From positions 1 to 21,150 of the forward strand of contig JAICSD010000014.1 of NCBI GenBank assembly GCA_025937075.1: a DNA stretch of 21,150 bases, given 5' to 3'. The DNA is from Vicinamibacteria bacterium. Lineage in GTDB: Bacteria; Acidobacteriota; Vicinamibacteria; Vicinamibacterales; 2-12-FULL-66-21. Made by a program: the position numbers and the translations under genes. Every line of letters starts with the position of its first letter. The first letter of the stretch is position 1. Below the pieces are notes generated by a model, which saw only the letters and a list, made by a program, of their open reading frames with translations, was not told the DNA's origin and searched no databases. This document shows positions 6,259 through 13,998 of this stretch, piece by piece.

Positions 6259-7065
6259 ATGGTCCTCGAAAAATACAAGCAGAAACGCAACTTCACGTCC
6301 TCACCAGAGCCGCCGGGCGATCCCAAGCTCGCCGCCGAGCGCGCGCGCAAACAGTCATCCGGCGAAGGACGCTTCTTCTGTGTCCAGAAACATCTCGCCA
6401 GCCATCTGCACTACGACTTCCGCCTCGAGCACAGGGGCGTGCTGCTCTCGTGGGCCGTCCCAAAGGGACCATCGCTCGATCCGAAGACGAAGCGGCTGGC
6501 GATGCACGTCGAAGATCATCCGATCGAGTACGGCACGTTCGAAGGCGTCATTGCCGAAGGGTATGGCGCCGGCATCGTGATGCTGTGGGATCAGGGGACG
6601 TGGACGCCCGAGTCGCCGGATGTCGACGCTGCGCTGAAGAAGGGGGATCTCAAGTTCACCCTCGATGGCTACAAACTGAAAGGATCGTGGGTGCTCGTGC
6701 GGACCGGCGGCCGCTACCCGGGCGGAAGCGGCGACCGATCATGGCTGCTGATCAAGCACCGCGACGACTGGGCGGGCGACGTGGATATCACGGAGTTCGC
6801 CCCGAAGAGCATCAAGAGCGAAGGGGACTTCGAAGACATCCTCGCGCAGGATCGGCCCGACGTCTGGACGTCGAACCGCCCCGCTCCGGCGAAAGGCGGC
6901 GACGCCGGCGCGATGCTCGCGAAGATCATCGAGCGCGCAGCCGCAATCAAGGCCGAGAGAGAGACAGCCGCGAGCGCGCCCACCTCCAGAAAGGCCGCAG
7001 CGCGTGCAGTGACGAAGAGACCCGCCGCGCGAAAGAAGGCGGCACCAAAGAAGCGCGCGAGATAG
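6259..7065 (+). CDS. Standalone LigD-type DNA 3'-phosphoesterase domain protein
   Basis: The 268-residue protein matches the phosphoesterase (PE) domain of bacterial DNA ligase D, which trims 3'-phosphates and 3'-ribonucleotides before end joining. Residues 38-115 carry the core motifs QKHLASHLHYDFRLE, WAVPKGPSLDP, HVEDHP and EGYGAG. His45, His51, Asp53, Arg55, His87 and Tyr91 fit the spacing of the Mn-binding and active-site residues known in Pseudomonas LigD. No polymerase, ligase or Ku partner is fused or adjacent. The C-terminus from about 225 is a Lys/Arg/Ala-rich tail (KKAAPKKRAR), probably for DNA binding. A purine-rich GAGAAAAAAC precedes the ATG as a weak ribosome site. The stop converges with the sensor-kinase stop, 37 bp away. 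Confidence 0.9.
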   Translation: MVLEKYKQKRNFTSSPEPPGDPKLAAERARKQSSGEGRFFCVQKHLASHLHYDFRLEHRGVLLSWAVPKGPSLDPKTKRLAMHVEDHPIEYGTFEGVIAEGYGAGIVMLWDQGTWTPESPDVDAALKKGDLKFTLDGYKLKGSWVLVRTGGRYPGGSGDRSWLLIKHRDDWAGDVDITEFAPKSIKSEGDFEDILAQDRPDVWTSNRPAPAKGGDAGAMLAKIIERAAAIKAERETAASAPTSRKAAARAVTKRPAARKKAAPKKRAR

Positions 7066-7102
7066 TGCGCGAGCGATTCGCCGAGCCGCACGCGAACGCG
7101 CG

Positions 7103-9751
7103 CTACGCCGATCGCGGTGCGGCGAGCGCCGCAACCGCCGTCGCCAACGCCGACGGATGCACCGGCTTGATCAGGTACATCTGGAAGCCTGCCGCAAGCG
7201 CCCGCTCCCGCTCGTCGTCGCGCGCGTGCGCGGTGACGGCGGCCGCTGGCAGTGCCGCGAGACGTGCGGACGGCATCGATCGGACGTTCCGAATCAGCTC
7301 GTAACCGTCGTGGTCCGGCATGGCGATGTCGGAGAGCAGCAGATCGACGTCCGTGTGCGCGAGCGTTTCGAGCGCCTCGGGCGCGGACGCCGCGCAGATG
7401 ACCGTCGCTCCGCACGATTCGAGCGCCGCCGCCATGACTTCCCGCGCGTCCGGCTCGTCGTCCACGAGCAGGACGTCGATGCCGTCCAGCGCCGGCATCG
7501 GCAGTGGCTGATCCGTGCCCGCGCCAGCCGCGCTCGCGCTCACGTGCCGTGCCGAGGCAAGTGCGCCAGCGGGCAGCGTGACCGTGAACGTGGCGCCGCG
7601 CCCGGGCCCGTCGCTTTCGGCGCGAATCGTACCGCTCTGTGCTTCGACCAATTGACGTGAGATGAACAGCCCGAGCCCAAGCCCGCCGGCGACACGCGTC
7701 GGCGCGCTGTCGGCCTGACGGAAACGCTCGAACACGTGCGGAAGAAACGCGGGATCGATGCCGCCGCCGGTGTCGATGACGCGCACGCGGGCGGTACCGT
7801 CCGCCGCCTTCACGTCCACGGAGATCTTGCCGCCCGACGGCGTGAACTTGACCGCGTTGGAGAGGAGGTTCGAGAAGACCTGCTCGAGGCGCCGCGGATC
7901 GGCGAACACGCTGATGCCAGAGGGGGCGTCGAGGTTGACCTCGACTTCCTTCGATGCGGCCAGCGGCATGATCGCCTCGACCGTGCCCCGAAGGTTCTCG
8001 CCGAGGTCGACGTCCTGCGGATCGAGCGATGCGCGCCCGGCGACGATCCGCGACACGTCGAGCAACTCCTCGATGAGGCGCCCCTGCCGCGTCGCGTTGT
8101 TGAAGATGGCTTCGACGGCGCGCTGCGTGCGGCTCGCGTCGACGGCGCCGCTCTTCAGCATCGCGGCCCACCCGAGCATCGCGTTCAGCGGCGTCCGCAG
8201 CTCGTGCGAGATCGTCGACAGGAAGTCGTCCTTGGACTGATTCGCCGTTTCCGCCTCCGAACGCGCCCGCTCGGCCGTCTCGTACAACCGCGCGCGATCG
8301 AGCGCCTGCGCGCAGTGGTGCGCGACGGAGGTCAAGACAGCCGCGTACTCCTCGTCGAAGTTCAGCGGCACCGTGAAGTGGAACGACAGGACGCCGAACA
8401 CCGCGCCGTCGACGAGCAGCGGCAGCGTCGCCGACGACTCGTAACCGCCGTCCGCCGCGATCGAAGCCGACTGCGGATACTTTGCCTGCCATTCGCCGAA
8501 CGATCCCACGAACACGGGACGCTGTGTCTGCGCCGCGGCGGTCGCACACAGCCCTTTCACCGCGGGAAACCGCCGTTGTGCGTCGACGGCCTCCGATCCA
8601 TGTTCGTCCGCGTGCAGCGTCTCGAAGCGAGTGCCGCCGTCGATCAGCATCGCGACGGATCCCGTCGAGGCGCCGACGACGACCTTGCCGAGGCGGACGA
8701 TGGTCTTTGCGACGGCGCTGAGCGAAACCGCCTCGGACAATCCGGCGCTGAGCGCATAGAGACGGCTCGTCCGCACGGCGAGCGCGCGGTATTTCGCCTC
8801 GCTCTGGCGCAGCGCTTCTTCGGCCTTCTGGCGTTCGTGCAGCTCGCGATCCGCGCGGATGCGGAGCGCCTCTGCCTCGCTGCGCGCGCGCTCGGCGGTT
8901 TCGTATCCGCGCGCACGCTCGAGCGCCAGGGCGACGTAGCGTCCCGCCGGCATCAGGAGCTCGCGCCGCTCGTCCCCCTTCGATCGTTGCGGAATGCTCA
9001 GCAGCACCGCTCCCAACGAGCGGCCAGACGAGGCGAGCGGGATCACGAGATCGCCCGTGAGCGCCTCGAACGGCAGATCGGCCATTGCTCCCTTCGATTC
9101 GACAACGACCAGATCGCGGCGGCGCATGGCATCGGCGATGGGCGACGGAGACCCGATCGGCCAGCGCCGGCCGAATCCGCCGGTCTCGTCGCCGTAGCCG
9201 AGCGTCTGCACCACCTGCCATTCGGTCCCGTCGTCGGACAGGAGAAAGAGCGCGCCTGCGCCGGCTTCTGCCGCGTGGAGCAACTCGGGGAGACACGCGC
9301 TGGTGACGTCTGCCGCCGTTCTCGTCTGCAGCAGCGCGGCGGTGAGCTGCTGGAGGCGATCCGTTTGTCCCAGCCGATGCTCGGCCTGCGCGCGCGCGTC
9401 GCGTTCGATTTCGGCTCGCCCGCGAAACTGTCGGAACGCGGCGCACACGAGGAAGGCGGCGGCCACCGACAGGACGAGCGCCGCCGCGGTTGCCCAATCG
9501 CCGGCGTCGAGCGGCCAGATCGATCGCAGGGCGCCGTATGCGGCCGCCGCGCCGCCGCCCACGCTGGTTAGCAGCGCGGCACGAAGACCCACGAGCCACG
9601 ATGCCGCGGCCACGACCAGCGGCAGCGCGGGCAGAGCCACGCCGTTGCCGGCGAACACATGAAGCGCGTACTCGAAGGCCGCGGATGCGGCGAGCACGCC
9701 AGCCCCGACGGCGTACTCCGGCCCCCGCGAGCGATGTCCGGCGCTGCTCAT
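7103..9751 (-). CDS. Membrane hybrid sensor histidine kinase with two GAF domains and a receiver
   Basis: In this 882-residue protein, residues 12-108 hold about four hydrophobic segments like the KdpD-type DUF4118 membrane unit. They are followed by GAF 1 (about 132-278), a charged coiled coil (280-325), GAF 2 (about 330-490), a HisKA dimerisation domain with phospho-acceptor His516 (ISHELRTPL), an HATPase_c domain (N box NLLSNAVKF near 628-636, DTGGGI from Asp660, GGLGLGL), and a C-terminal receiver (756-882) with acidic DD near 764, phospho-acceptor Asp808 (LLSDIAMP) and Lys862. All catalytic residues look intact. The ligands sensed by the membrane and GAF parts are unknown. No separate response regulator lies beside it, so output probably passes to an unlinked partner. 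The ATG at 9749-9751 has only a weak ribosome site. Confidence 0.93.
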   Translation of the reverse strand: MSSAGHRSRGPEYAVGAGVLAASAAFEYALHVFAGNGVALPALPLVVAAASWLVGLRAALLTSVGGGAAAAYGALRSIWPLDAGDWATAAALVLSVAAAFLVCAAFRQFRGRAEIERDARAQAEHRLGQTDRLQQLTAALLQTRTAADVTSACLPELLHAAEAGAGALFLLSDDGTEWQVVQTLGYGDETGGFGRRWPIGSPSPIADAMRRRDLVVVESKGAMADLPFEALTGDLVIPLASSGRSLGAVLLSIPQRSKGDERRELLMPAGRYVALALERARGYETAERARSEAEALRIRADRELHERQKAEEALRQSEAKYRALAVRTSRLYALSAGLSEAVSLSAVAKTIVRLGKVVVGASTGSVAMLIDGGTRFETLHADEHGSEAVDAQRRFPAVKGLCATAAAQTQRPVFVGSFGEWQAKYPQSASIAADGGYESSATLPLLVDGAVFGVLSFHFTVPLNFDEEYAAVLTSVAHHCAQALDRARLYETAERARSEAETANQSKDDFLSTISHELRTPLNAMLGWAAMLKSGAVDASRTQRAVEAIFNNATRQGRLIEELLDVSRIVAGRASLDPQDVDLGENLRGTVEAIMPLAASKEVEVNLDAPSGISVFADPRRLEQVFSNLLSNAVKFTPSGGKISVDVKAADGTARVRVIDTGGGIDPAFLPHVFERFRQADSAPTRVAGGLGLGLFISRQLVEAQSGTIRAESDGPGRGATFTVTLPAGALASARHVSASAAGAGTDQPLPMPALDGIDVLLVDDEPDAREVMAAALESCGATVICAASAPEALETLAHTDVDLLLSDIAMPDHDGYELIRNVRSMPSARLAALPAAAVTAHARDDERERALAAGFQMYLIKPVHPSALATAVAALAAPRSA

Positions 9752-10104
9752 TCGGTCAATCGTCCGTCATCCCAGGGAACACGCCGTGAAAAAAGTACGC
9801 GCCACGGGCTGTCCCAGGATCGGCTGAGCTTGTGATTCGACGCGCATCGGCGGAACGGCTCGCGCAACAGACACGGTATTCCGGAGTCCGCATCTGGCAC
9901 GGAACCTGCCGTCAACGCCGCGTCGAGTGAATAGGCGTCAGGGTGCAACTATGTTGCCGCTCGGTCGCACGTGCTCGCCACTCGAGGGCAGTTCCTACCC
10001 ACCGGGGCGCTCAGTTATCGGCGAGAGTCTGCGAGAGGATCGCAATCTGGCGAGGACCCGAACGGCCGGGCGAACCGGCCGTTCGGATAGCGTGCGCAAT
10101 CCAA
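9752..10104. other. Intergenic region without a convincing gene
   Basis: These 353 bp lie between the start of the sensor kinase and the 3' end of the phosphoesterase, both on the minus strand. A strong hairpin sits at 10058-10086. A 66-codon frame on the minus strand ends in an ATGA overlap with the kinase start, but it begins with TTG, shows no domain and has no ribosome site. The kinase promoter should lie here, but no clear -35/-10 pair could be picked by eye. Confidence 0.6.
10058..10086 (-). terminator. 12-bp perfect hairpin after the phosphoesterase gene
   Basis: CCGAACGGCCGG and CCGGCCGTTCGG form a perfect 12-bp stem with a 5-nt loop (GCGAA). It begins 18 nt past the phosphoesterase stop. 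The position suits a transcription terminator or 3' stabiliser. There is no T-run after the stem on the minus strand, so it is not a classical intrinsic terminator. Confidence 0.55.
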
Positions 10105-11790
10105 TCACTGTTCGAACGGACTCTTCGCGGCATAGACGGCGGAGAGATCCCGCACGGCAGCATCACGGGACGTCAACGGTGCGAGGCCGAACCGGTGCTC
10201 GATGGTGGCGAGAATGGACGTCGTGTCGTACTGGGTGTGATCGACGACGAAATCGCCGCGCAGGAACGGCGAGATCATCAGCAGCGGAATCCGCGTGCCG
10301 GGTCCCCAGATGTCGTGCACACCCGGCGTGTTGCCTTGTCCGGGCGGCGTCACGTGGTCCCACTGGCCGCCGAATTCGTCATACGTGACGATGATGAGCG
10401 TCTCCTTCGCGCAGCGACTGTCGGTGAGCGCCGTGAGGAGCTCGACCAGATGATCGCTGCCGATGCTCTCGCTCGCCGAACCGGGATGCTCGTTTTCGCG
10501 GCCGATCGGCTTCACGAAGCTCACCGGCTTCAGCTTGCACTCCGACGTGGACGCACGCGCGAGATCCAGGAACTCTTCTTCGTCTCGCAGGTGCGCCGCC
10601 CGATCGGGCCGGCCCGGAGCGTAGCGCGCGAAATAGTTGAACGGCTGATGGTGATAGATGAACGTCTTGTCGGGACAGTTCGGCCACGTTGCTGTCGCCA
10701 GCGCGTTCGGATCCGCGCAGGTCCTGCCGCTCCCGTTCGTCCACCCCGGCGCGTCGATGTCTCCGTTCGCGTTCGACCATCCTCCCGAATACCACGCCCA
10801 ATCGATGTTCGCGTCGCTCAATCGATCGCCGATTGTCGCTGCCGTCTGGAGCGGCAAACGACGACGCGTGTCAGGCGTTGTCGGCGAGAACGGCTGATTG
10901 AGGGGTTGAATCGTGTTGACGGCATAGTCGCCGCAGACGACACCGCCGGGCGTCGGACCCCGGCCAGATGGCGGGTTGCACGACGCGGTGAGCGGAGAAT
11001 CGAACAACGGGGTCGCTGACGGCGAGACGTACCGTGGATAACTGATCGGCATCCCGTTGATGTCCACCACGGAATGCAGATCATTGGTGGTCCCATCATT
11101 GACGGCGTTCGGCCACACCGGTGTTCTCGCGGCGATCAGCCACTGGTGACTCAGGAACGACCCGCCGAACGCTGCCTGGAAGAACATGTCACCAATCGCA
11201 TAGTGCGGATGCCCGTCCATGTGCAGGTACCGATAGATCGGCAGATCGGCCGTGCGGTAGACGCCCATCGTGAGGCCGACCGAGTCGCTGCCGGTCGTGT
11301 AGCGGTTCTGGCGACCGCCGTTCAACTGGTACTGCTCCTGATAGAACCGATGCACGAGATCCTTCGTGCAGCCACCAGGCGAGCCGCCAAGCTTTCCATC
11401 CGGGCACGTCGTGGCCGTCGGAGGAATGAAATCGTCAATCGTGAACGGCTCGTTGAAGAAGTGGCTGGTGAACGGCGTAGGCGTTGTCGTGTCCGCGCAG
11501 ATTGGCGGCAGCGACTTCAGGGTCGGGTCGTTCTGATCGAGGCACGTGAACGGCACGCCATCCTGGTTGACCTGAACGGTGCGTGCCGGCGGTGCGGACG
11601 CGAGGCCGTTCACGCCTTCCCACGATCCGTACAAGTTGTCGAAGCTGTGGTTCTCCTGGTAGATCACGACGATGCGTGCAATACGCGCGAGCCGATCAGC
11701 CCCGCTCGCGGGCTGGGCGGCGCCGCGCGCGATTGGAATCGACATCACGAGAGCCATCGTCGAGAGCGAAATACCGAGTCGCCGTACCAT
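10105..11790 (-). CDS. Secreted phosphoesterase, phospholipase C/acid phosphatase family
   Basis: The 561-residue protein belongs to the phosphoesterase family (PF04185) shared by bacterial non-specific phospholipase C and AcpA-type acid phosphatases, which cleave phosphate esters at a metal site. An N-terminal signal peptide (MVRRLGISL, then a hydrophobic stretch, cleavage likely after ARGAAQ) indicates export. Family motifs are [11 protein letters not shown] (Glu46, Asn47, His48), the central HYAIGDMFF region, and [15 protein letters not shown] (about 469-483) near the C-terminus. The frame stays open upstream to 12084, but the ATG at 11788-11790 is the start: an AGGAGG lies 4 nt before it and the signal peptide follows at once. 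It stands alone on its strand, divergent from the FHA regulator 346 bp away. Lipid versus phosphomonoester substrate cannot be decided from sequence. Confidence 0.9.
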   Translation of the reverse strand: MVRRLGISLSTMALVMSIPIARGAAQPASGADRLARIARIVVIYQENHSFDNLYGSWEGVNGLASAPPARTVQVNQDGVPFTCLDQNDPTLKSLPPICADTTTPTPFTSHFFNEPFTIDDFIPPTATTCPDGKLGGSPGGCTKDLVHRFYQEQYQLNGGRQNRYTTGSDSVGLTMGVYRTADLPIYRYLHMDGHPHYAIGDMFFQAAFGGSFLSHQWLIAARTPVWPNAVNDGTTNDLHSVVDINGMPISYPRYVSPSATPLFDSPLTASCNPPSGRGPTPGGVVCGDYAVNTIQPLNQPFSPTTPDTRRRLPLQTAATIGDRLSDANIDWAWYSGGWSNANGDIDAPGWTNGSGRTCADPNALATATWPNCPDKTFIYHHQPFNYFARYAPGRPDRAAHLRDEEEFLDLARASTSECKLKPVSFVKPIGRENEHPGSASESIGSDHLVELLTALTDSRCAKETLIIVTYDEFGGQWDHVTPPGQGNTPGVHDIWGPGTRIPLLMISPFLRGDFVVDHTQYDTTSILATIEHRFGLAPLTSRDAAVRDLSAVYAAKSPFEQ

Positions 11791-11794
11791 GGGC

Positions 11795-11800
11795 CCTCCT
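11795..11800 (-). promoter_or_regulatory. Shine-Dalgarno AGGAGG deciding the phosphoesterase start
   Basis: AGGAGG on the minus strand, within GAAAGGAGGG, lies 4 nt before the ATG at 11788-11790. It marks the true start against the longer upstream frame. Confidence 0.8.
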
Positions 11801-11993
11801 TTCACCCGTCGATGCGCCAGCCGACACGCGTGTGCTCCGATGGGAACGAATCGACGTCGCGTGCCGTGCCGCCGACGAGTGTCGAGCGCCCATGAGCAAG
11901 CAGTGGTCCTCGGCGCACGCAGATGCGGACTCGCGAAAAGCGGCGGAATTCGCGGGCGAACGCGCGCGCGGGCGCGCCCGCAACTAGCCTTTT

Positions 11994-12010
11994 GGATAGG
12001 CTCGCTATCC
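11994..12010. promoter_or_regulatory. Inverted repeat GGATAG-N5-CTATCC
   Basis: A perfect 6-bp inverted repeat with a 5-bp spacer lies in the divergent intergenic region. It could be an operator or a small hairpin. It is short enough to arise by chance, and no cognate regulator can be named. Confidence 0.3.
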
Positions 12011-12056
12011 GGGAGGGATGAGCCGTGTTTTGCTGAGCTGTCGTCTCGTCCTGCGC

Positions 12057-12085
12057 TTGCCGTGACGGGGGGAATCGGCCACAAT
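12057..12085 (+). promoter_or_regulatory. Possible sigma-70 promoter for the regulator-kinase operon
   Basis: TTGCCG (12057-12062) and CACAAT (12080-12085) are separated by 17 bp, about 50 bp before the ATG of the FHA regulator. Both boxes are imperfect, and GC-rich genomes give such matches by chance. Confidence 0.3.
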
Positions 12086-12136
12086 CACCGCTCCCAACTC
12101 GGGTCGCAGATCCCTGACGAGCCGATCGCGGGTCCC

Positions 12137-13996
12137 ATGATCGTCGGCTCTCTTTCAGCGCGCGAACCTCGTCTCGTCGCGATCGCGGGACCGTTGTGCG
12201 GCGAGGTCACGCGGATGAGCGCGGCCGAGCTCACGATCGGGCGCGATCCCTCGAATGCGATCTGCCTGGCGGACCTGTTGCTGTCCCGCCGCCACTGTGT
12301 GATCACGCTGACCCCCGCCCCCCGCGTTCGCGACACCGGCAGCTCGAACGGCACCTTCGTGAACGGGATGCAGATCACCGATCACGAGTTGGCAGACGGC
12401 GATCGGCTTCAGGTCGGCGAATCCGTCTTCGTCTTCGTGAGCAGCACGCCAGGCGACGTGCCTGTGACGGTGACTCCGGGGCAAGCCGAACCCGCCACGA
12501 CGAGGCTCCGGCTCGAGGACAACCTGTATCTGCGGCGGGAGCTCGGCGGCGCGCCGGAGAGAAGCACCCGCACAGAACGTTCGCTGCAGGCGCTGCTCGA
12601 AATCAGCGGCGCTCTGAACGGGGCGGAAACCGAAGAAGACATTCAGCGGCTGCTCGTCGATCTCCTCCCCGACGCGATTCCGGCCGAGGTGGTCGCAATC
12701 CTCGCCGCCGAGAGCAACGCATCAGCCGCAGTCGTGCGCGCGCGTCCGCCGGATGCAGCCGTGGACATACGGGTGGACGAGGGGATGCTGCGTCAGGTGC
12801 TTCACGATCGTCTGGCCGTGCGCACGCACACGACCCCTTCGACGCTGTGTGTCCCCATCGCGCGCCCGCACCACGTGCTCGGCGCGATCCATCTCACATC
12901 GCGGCGTGCGAATGCGTTCGACGATGAGGATCTCCAGCTGGCTGCCGCGGTCGCCGCGCTGGCGGCAACGGCGATGGCCAACGCGAATCGCCTGACACGG
13001 CTGCGCCACGAGGCCGAGCGGCTGCAGACCGCTTTCGTCATCGAGCACACGCTCGTGGGCCGCAGCCCGACGATGGAGAAGATCTACGAGCTGGTCGGAA
13101 GGGTCGCTCGCGCCGACACGACCGTGCTGATCACCGGCGAGACCGGGACCGGCAAGGAGCTGATCGCTCGCGCCATCCATGTGAACAGCGCCCGCGCGAA
13201 GCGGCCCTTCATCGCGATCAATTGCGCGGCGCTCACGGAGACCCTGCTCGAGTCCGAGCTGTTCGGCCACGAGCGCGGCGCGTTCACCGGCGCCGTCGCC
13301 CTCAAGAAGGGAAAGCTGGAGGTCGCCAACGGCGGAACCGTGTTCCTCGACGAGATCGCGGAGCTGGCGCCAGCCCTGCAGAGCAAGCTGCTGCGCGTCC
13401 TCCAGGAACACGAGATCGAACGGGTCGGCGGCACGCGCACCATGCCGATCGACGTGCGGATCATCTCGGCGACGAACAAGGTGCTGGCACAGGAAGTCGC
13501 GGCGCGGCGGTTCCGGGAAGATCTCTATCATCGCTTGAACGTCGTGCCCATTCGTACGCCGCCGCTGCGCGAGCGGCGCGAGGACATTCCGCTGCTCGCA
13601 GAGCACTTCCTGCGGCGGTATGGATCGAAGGCGAATCGGCCACTCCTCGGCATCTCCGACGCGGCGCTGCGTCGGCTCGTCGAATACGACTGGCCGGGCA
13701 ACGTGCGTGAACTGCAGAACGCGATCGAACGCGCGGTCGTACTTGGCTCGTCCGATGAGATCGTCTCCGAGGACCTGCCCGAGTCATTACTCGAGATGCC
13801 CGCGGGACGGCCTGAGACCGGTGCCGGACTGCACGGCGCGGTGCGCGAGGCAAAGACACGCGCGATCCGCGAGGCCTTCCAGAAGGCGCGGCGCAGCTAC
13901 ACCGAGACGGCGCGCCTCCTCGGCATTCATCCCAACTACCTCCATCGTCTGGTTCGCAATCTGGGGTTGAAGCCCGCGCTCGAAGACGAGGCGTAG
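12137..13996 (+). CDS. FHA-GAF sigma-54-dependent transcriptional activator
   Basis: The 619-residue regulator has an N-terminal FHA domain (about 1-105) with the phospho-threonine-binding signature ([25 protein letters not shown]), a GAF-like domain (about 135-290), an AAA+ sigma-54 interaction domain (about 305-540) and a C-terminal Fis-type helix-turn-helix (about 575-617). The AAA+ part has Walker A GETGTGKE (near 335), the sigma-54 contact loop GAFTGA (near 382) and Walker B GGTVFLDE (near 400), all intact. It should bind upstream DNA and use ATP to open sigma-54 promoters. The frame extends upstream to 11672, but homology begins at the ATG at 12137. The kinase gene follows 2 bp after the stop, so phosphorylation by that kinase is the likely input. 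Confidence 0.93.
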   Translation: MIVGSLSAREPRLVAIAGPLCGEVTRMSAAELTIGRDPSNAICLADLLLSRRHCVITLTPAPRVRDTGSSNGTFVNGMQITDHELADGDRLQVGESVFVFVSSTPGDVPVTVTPGQAEPATTRLRLEDNLYLRRELGGAPERSTRTERSLQALLEISGALNGAETEEDIQRLLVDLLPDAIPAEVVAILAAESNASAAVVRARPPDAAVDIRVDEGMLRQVLHDRLAVRTHTTPSTLCVPIARPHHVLGAIHLTSRRANAFDDEDLQLAAAVAALAATAMANANRLTRLRHEAERLQTAFVIEHTLVGRSPTMEKIYELVGRVARADTTVLITGETGTGKELIARAIHVNSARAKRPFIAINCAALTETLLESELFGHERGAFTGAVALKKGKLEVANGGTVFLDEIAELAPALQSKLLRVLQEHEIERVGGTRTMPIDVRIISATNKVLAQEVAARRFREDLYHRLNVVPIRTPPLRERREDIPLLAEHFLRRYGSKANRPLLGISDAALRRLVEYDWPGNVRELQNAIERAVVLGSSDEIVSEDLPESLLEMPAGRPETGAGLHGAVREAKTRAIREAFQKARRSYTETARLLGIHPNYLHRLVRNLGLKPALEDEA

Positions 13997-13998
13997 GG

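Larger units (their letters stand above)
11791..12136. other. Divergent intergenic region, phosphoesterase / FHA regulator
   Basis: These 346 bp separate two divergent genes. They hold a Shine-Dalgarno for the phosphoesterase, two short palindromes (14 bp at 11968-11981, and GGATAG/CTATCC at 11994-12010), and a possible sigma-70 promoter for the regulator at 12057-12085. Open frames here are upstream extensions of the flanking genes and look non-coding. I saw no convincing GG-N10-GC sigma-54 promoter. Confidence 0.55.

Noticed and set aside
7736..9571. 611-codon plus-strand frame opposite the sensor kinase
   Set aside because: Antisense shadow with no recognisable motif; common in GC-rich genes.
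6714..9599. 961-codon minus-strand frame overlapping the sensor kinase and the phosphoesterase-domain gene
   Set aside because: It is an alternate frame of the kinase with Arg-rich composition and no domain; the +1 frame holds all kinase motifs.
9748..9948. 66-codon minus-strand frame with ATGA overlap to the sensor kinase start
   Set aside because: TTG start, no ribosome site, no domain. The overlap alone is weak evidence.
11801..11940. Possible sigma-54 promoter upstream of the secreted phosphoesterase
   Set aside because: GGCACG-like strings occur, but none has a GC pair at the correct distance of 10 bp.
11968..11981. 14-bp perfect palindrome GCGGGCGCGCCCGC
   Set aside because: It consists only of G and C in a GC-alternating stretch where such palindromes arise easily; no second copy seen nearby.
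11672..12136. N-terminal extension of the FHA regulator
   Set aside because: The extra 155 residues are Arg-rich, run across the divergent phosphoesterase start, and precede the FHA domain without similarity to it.
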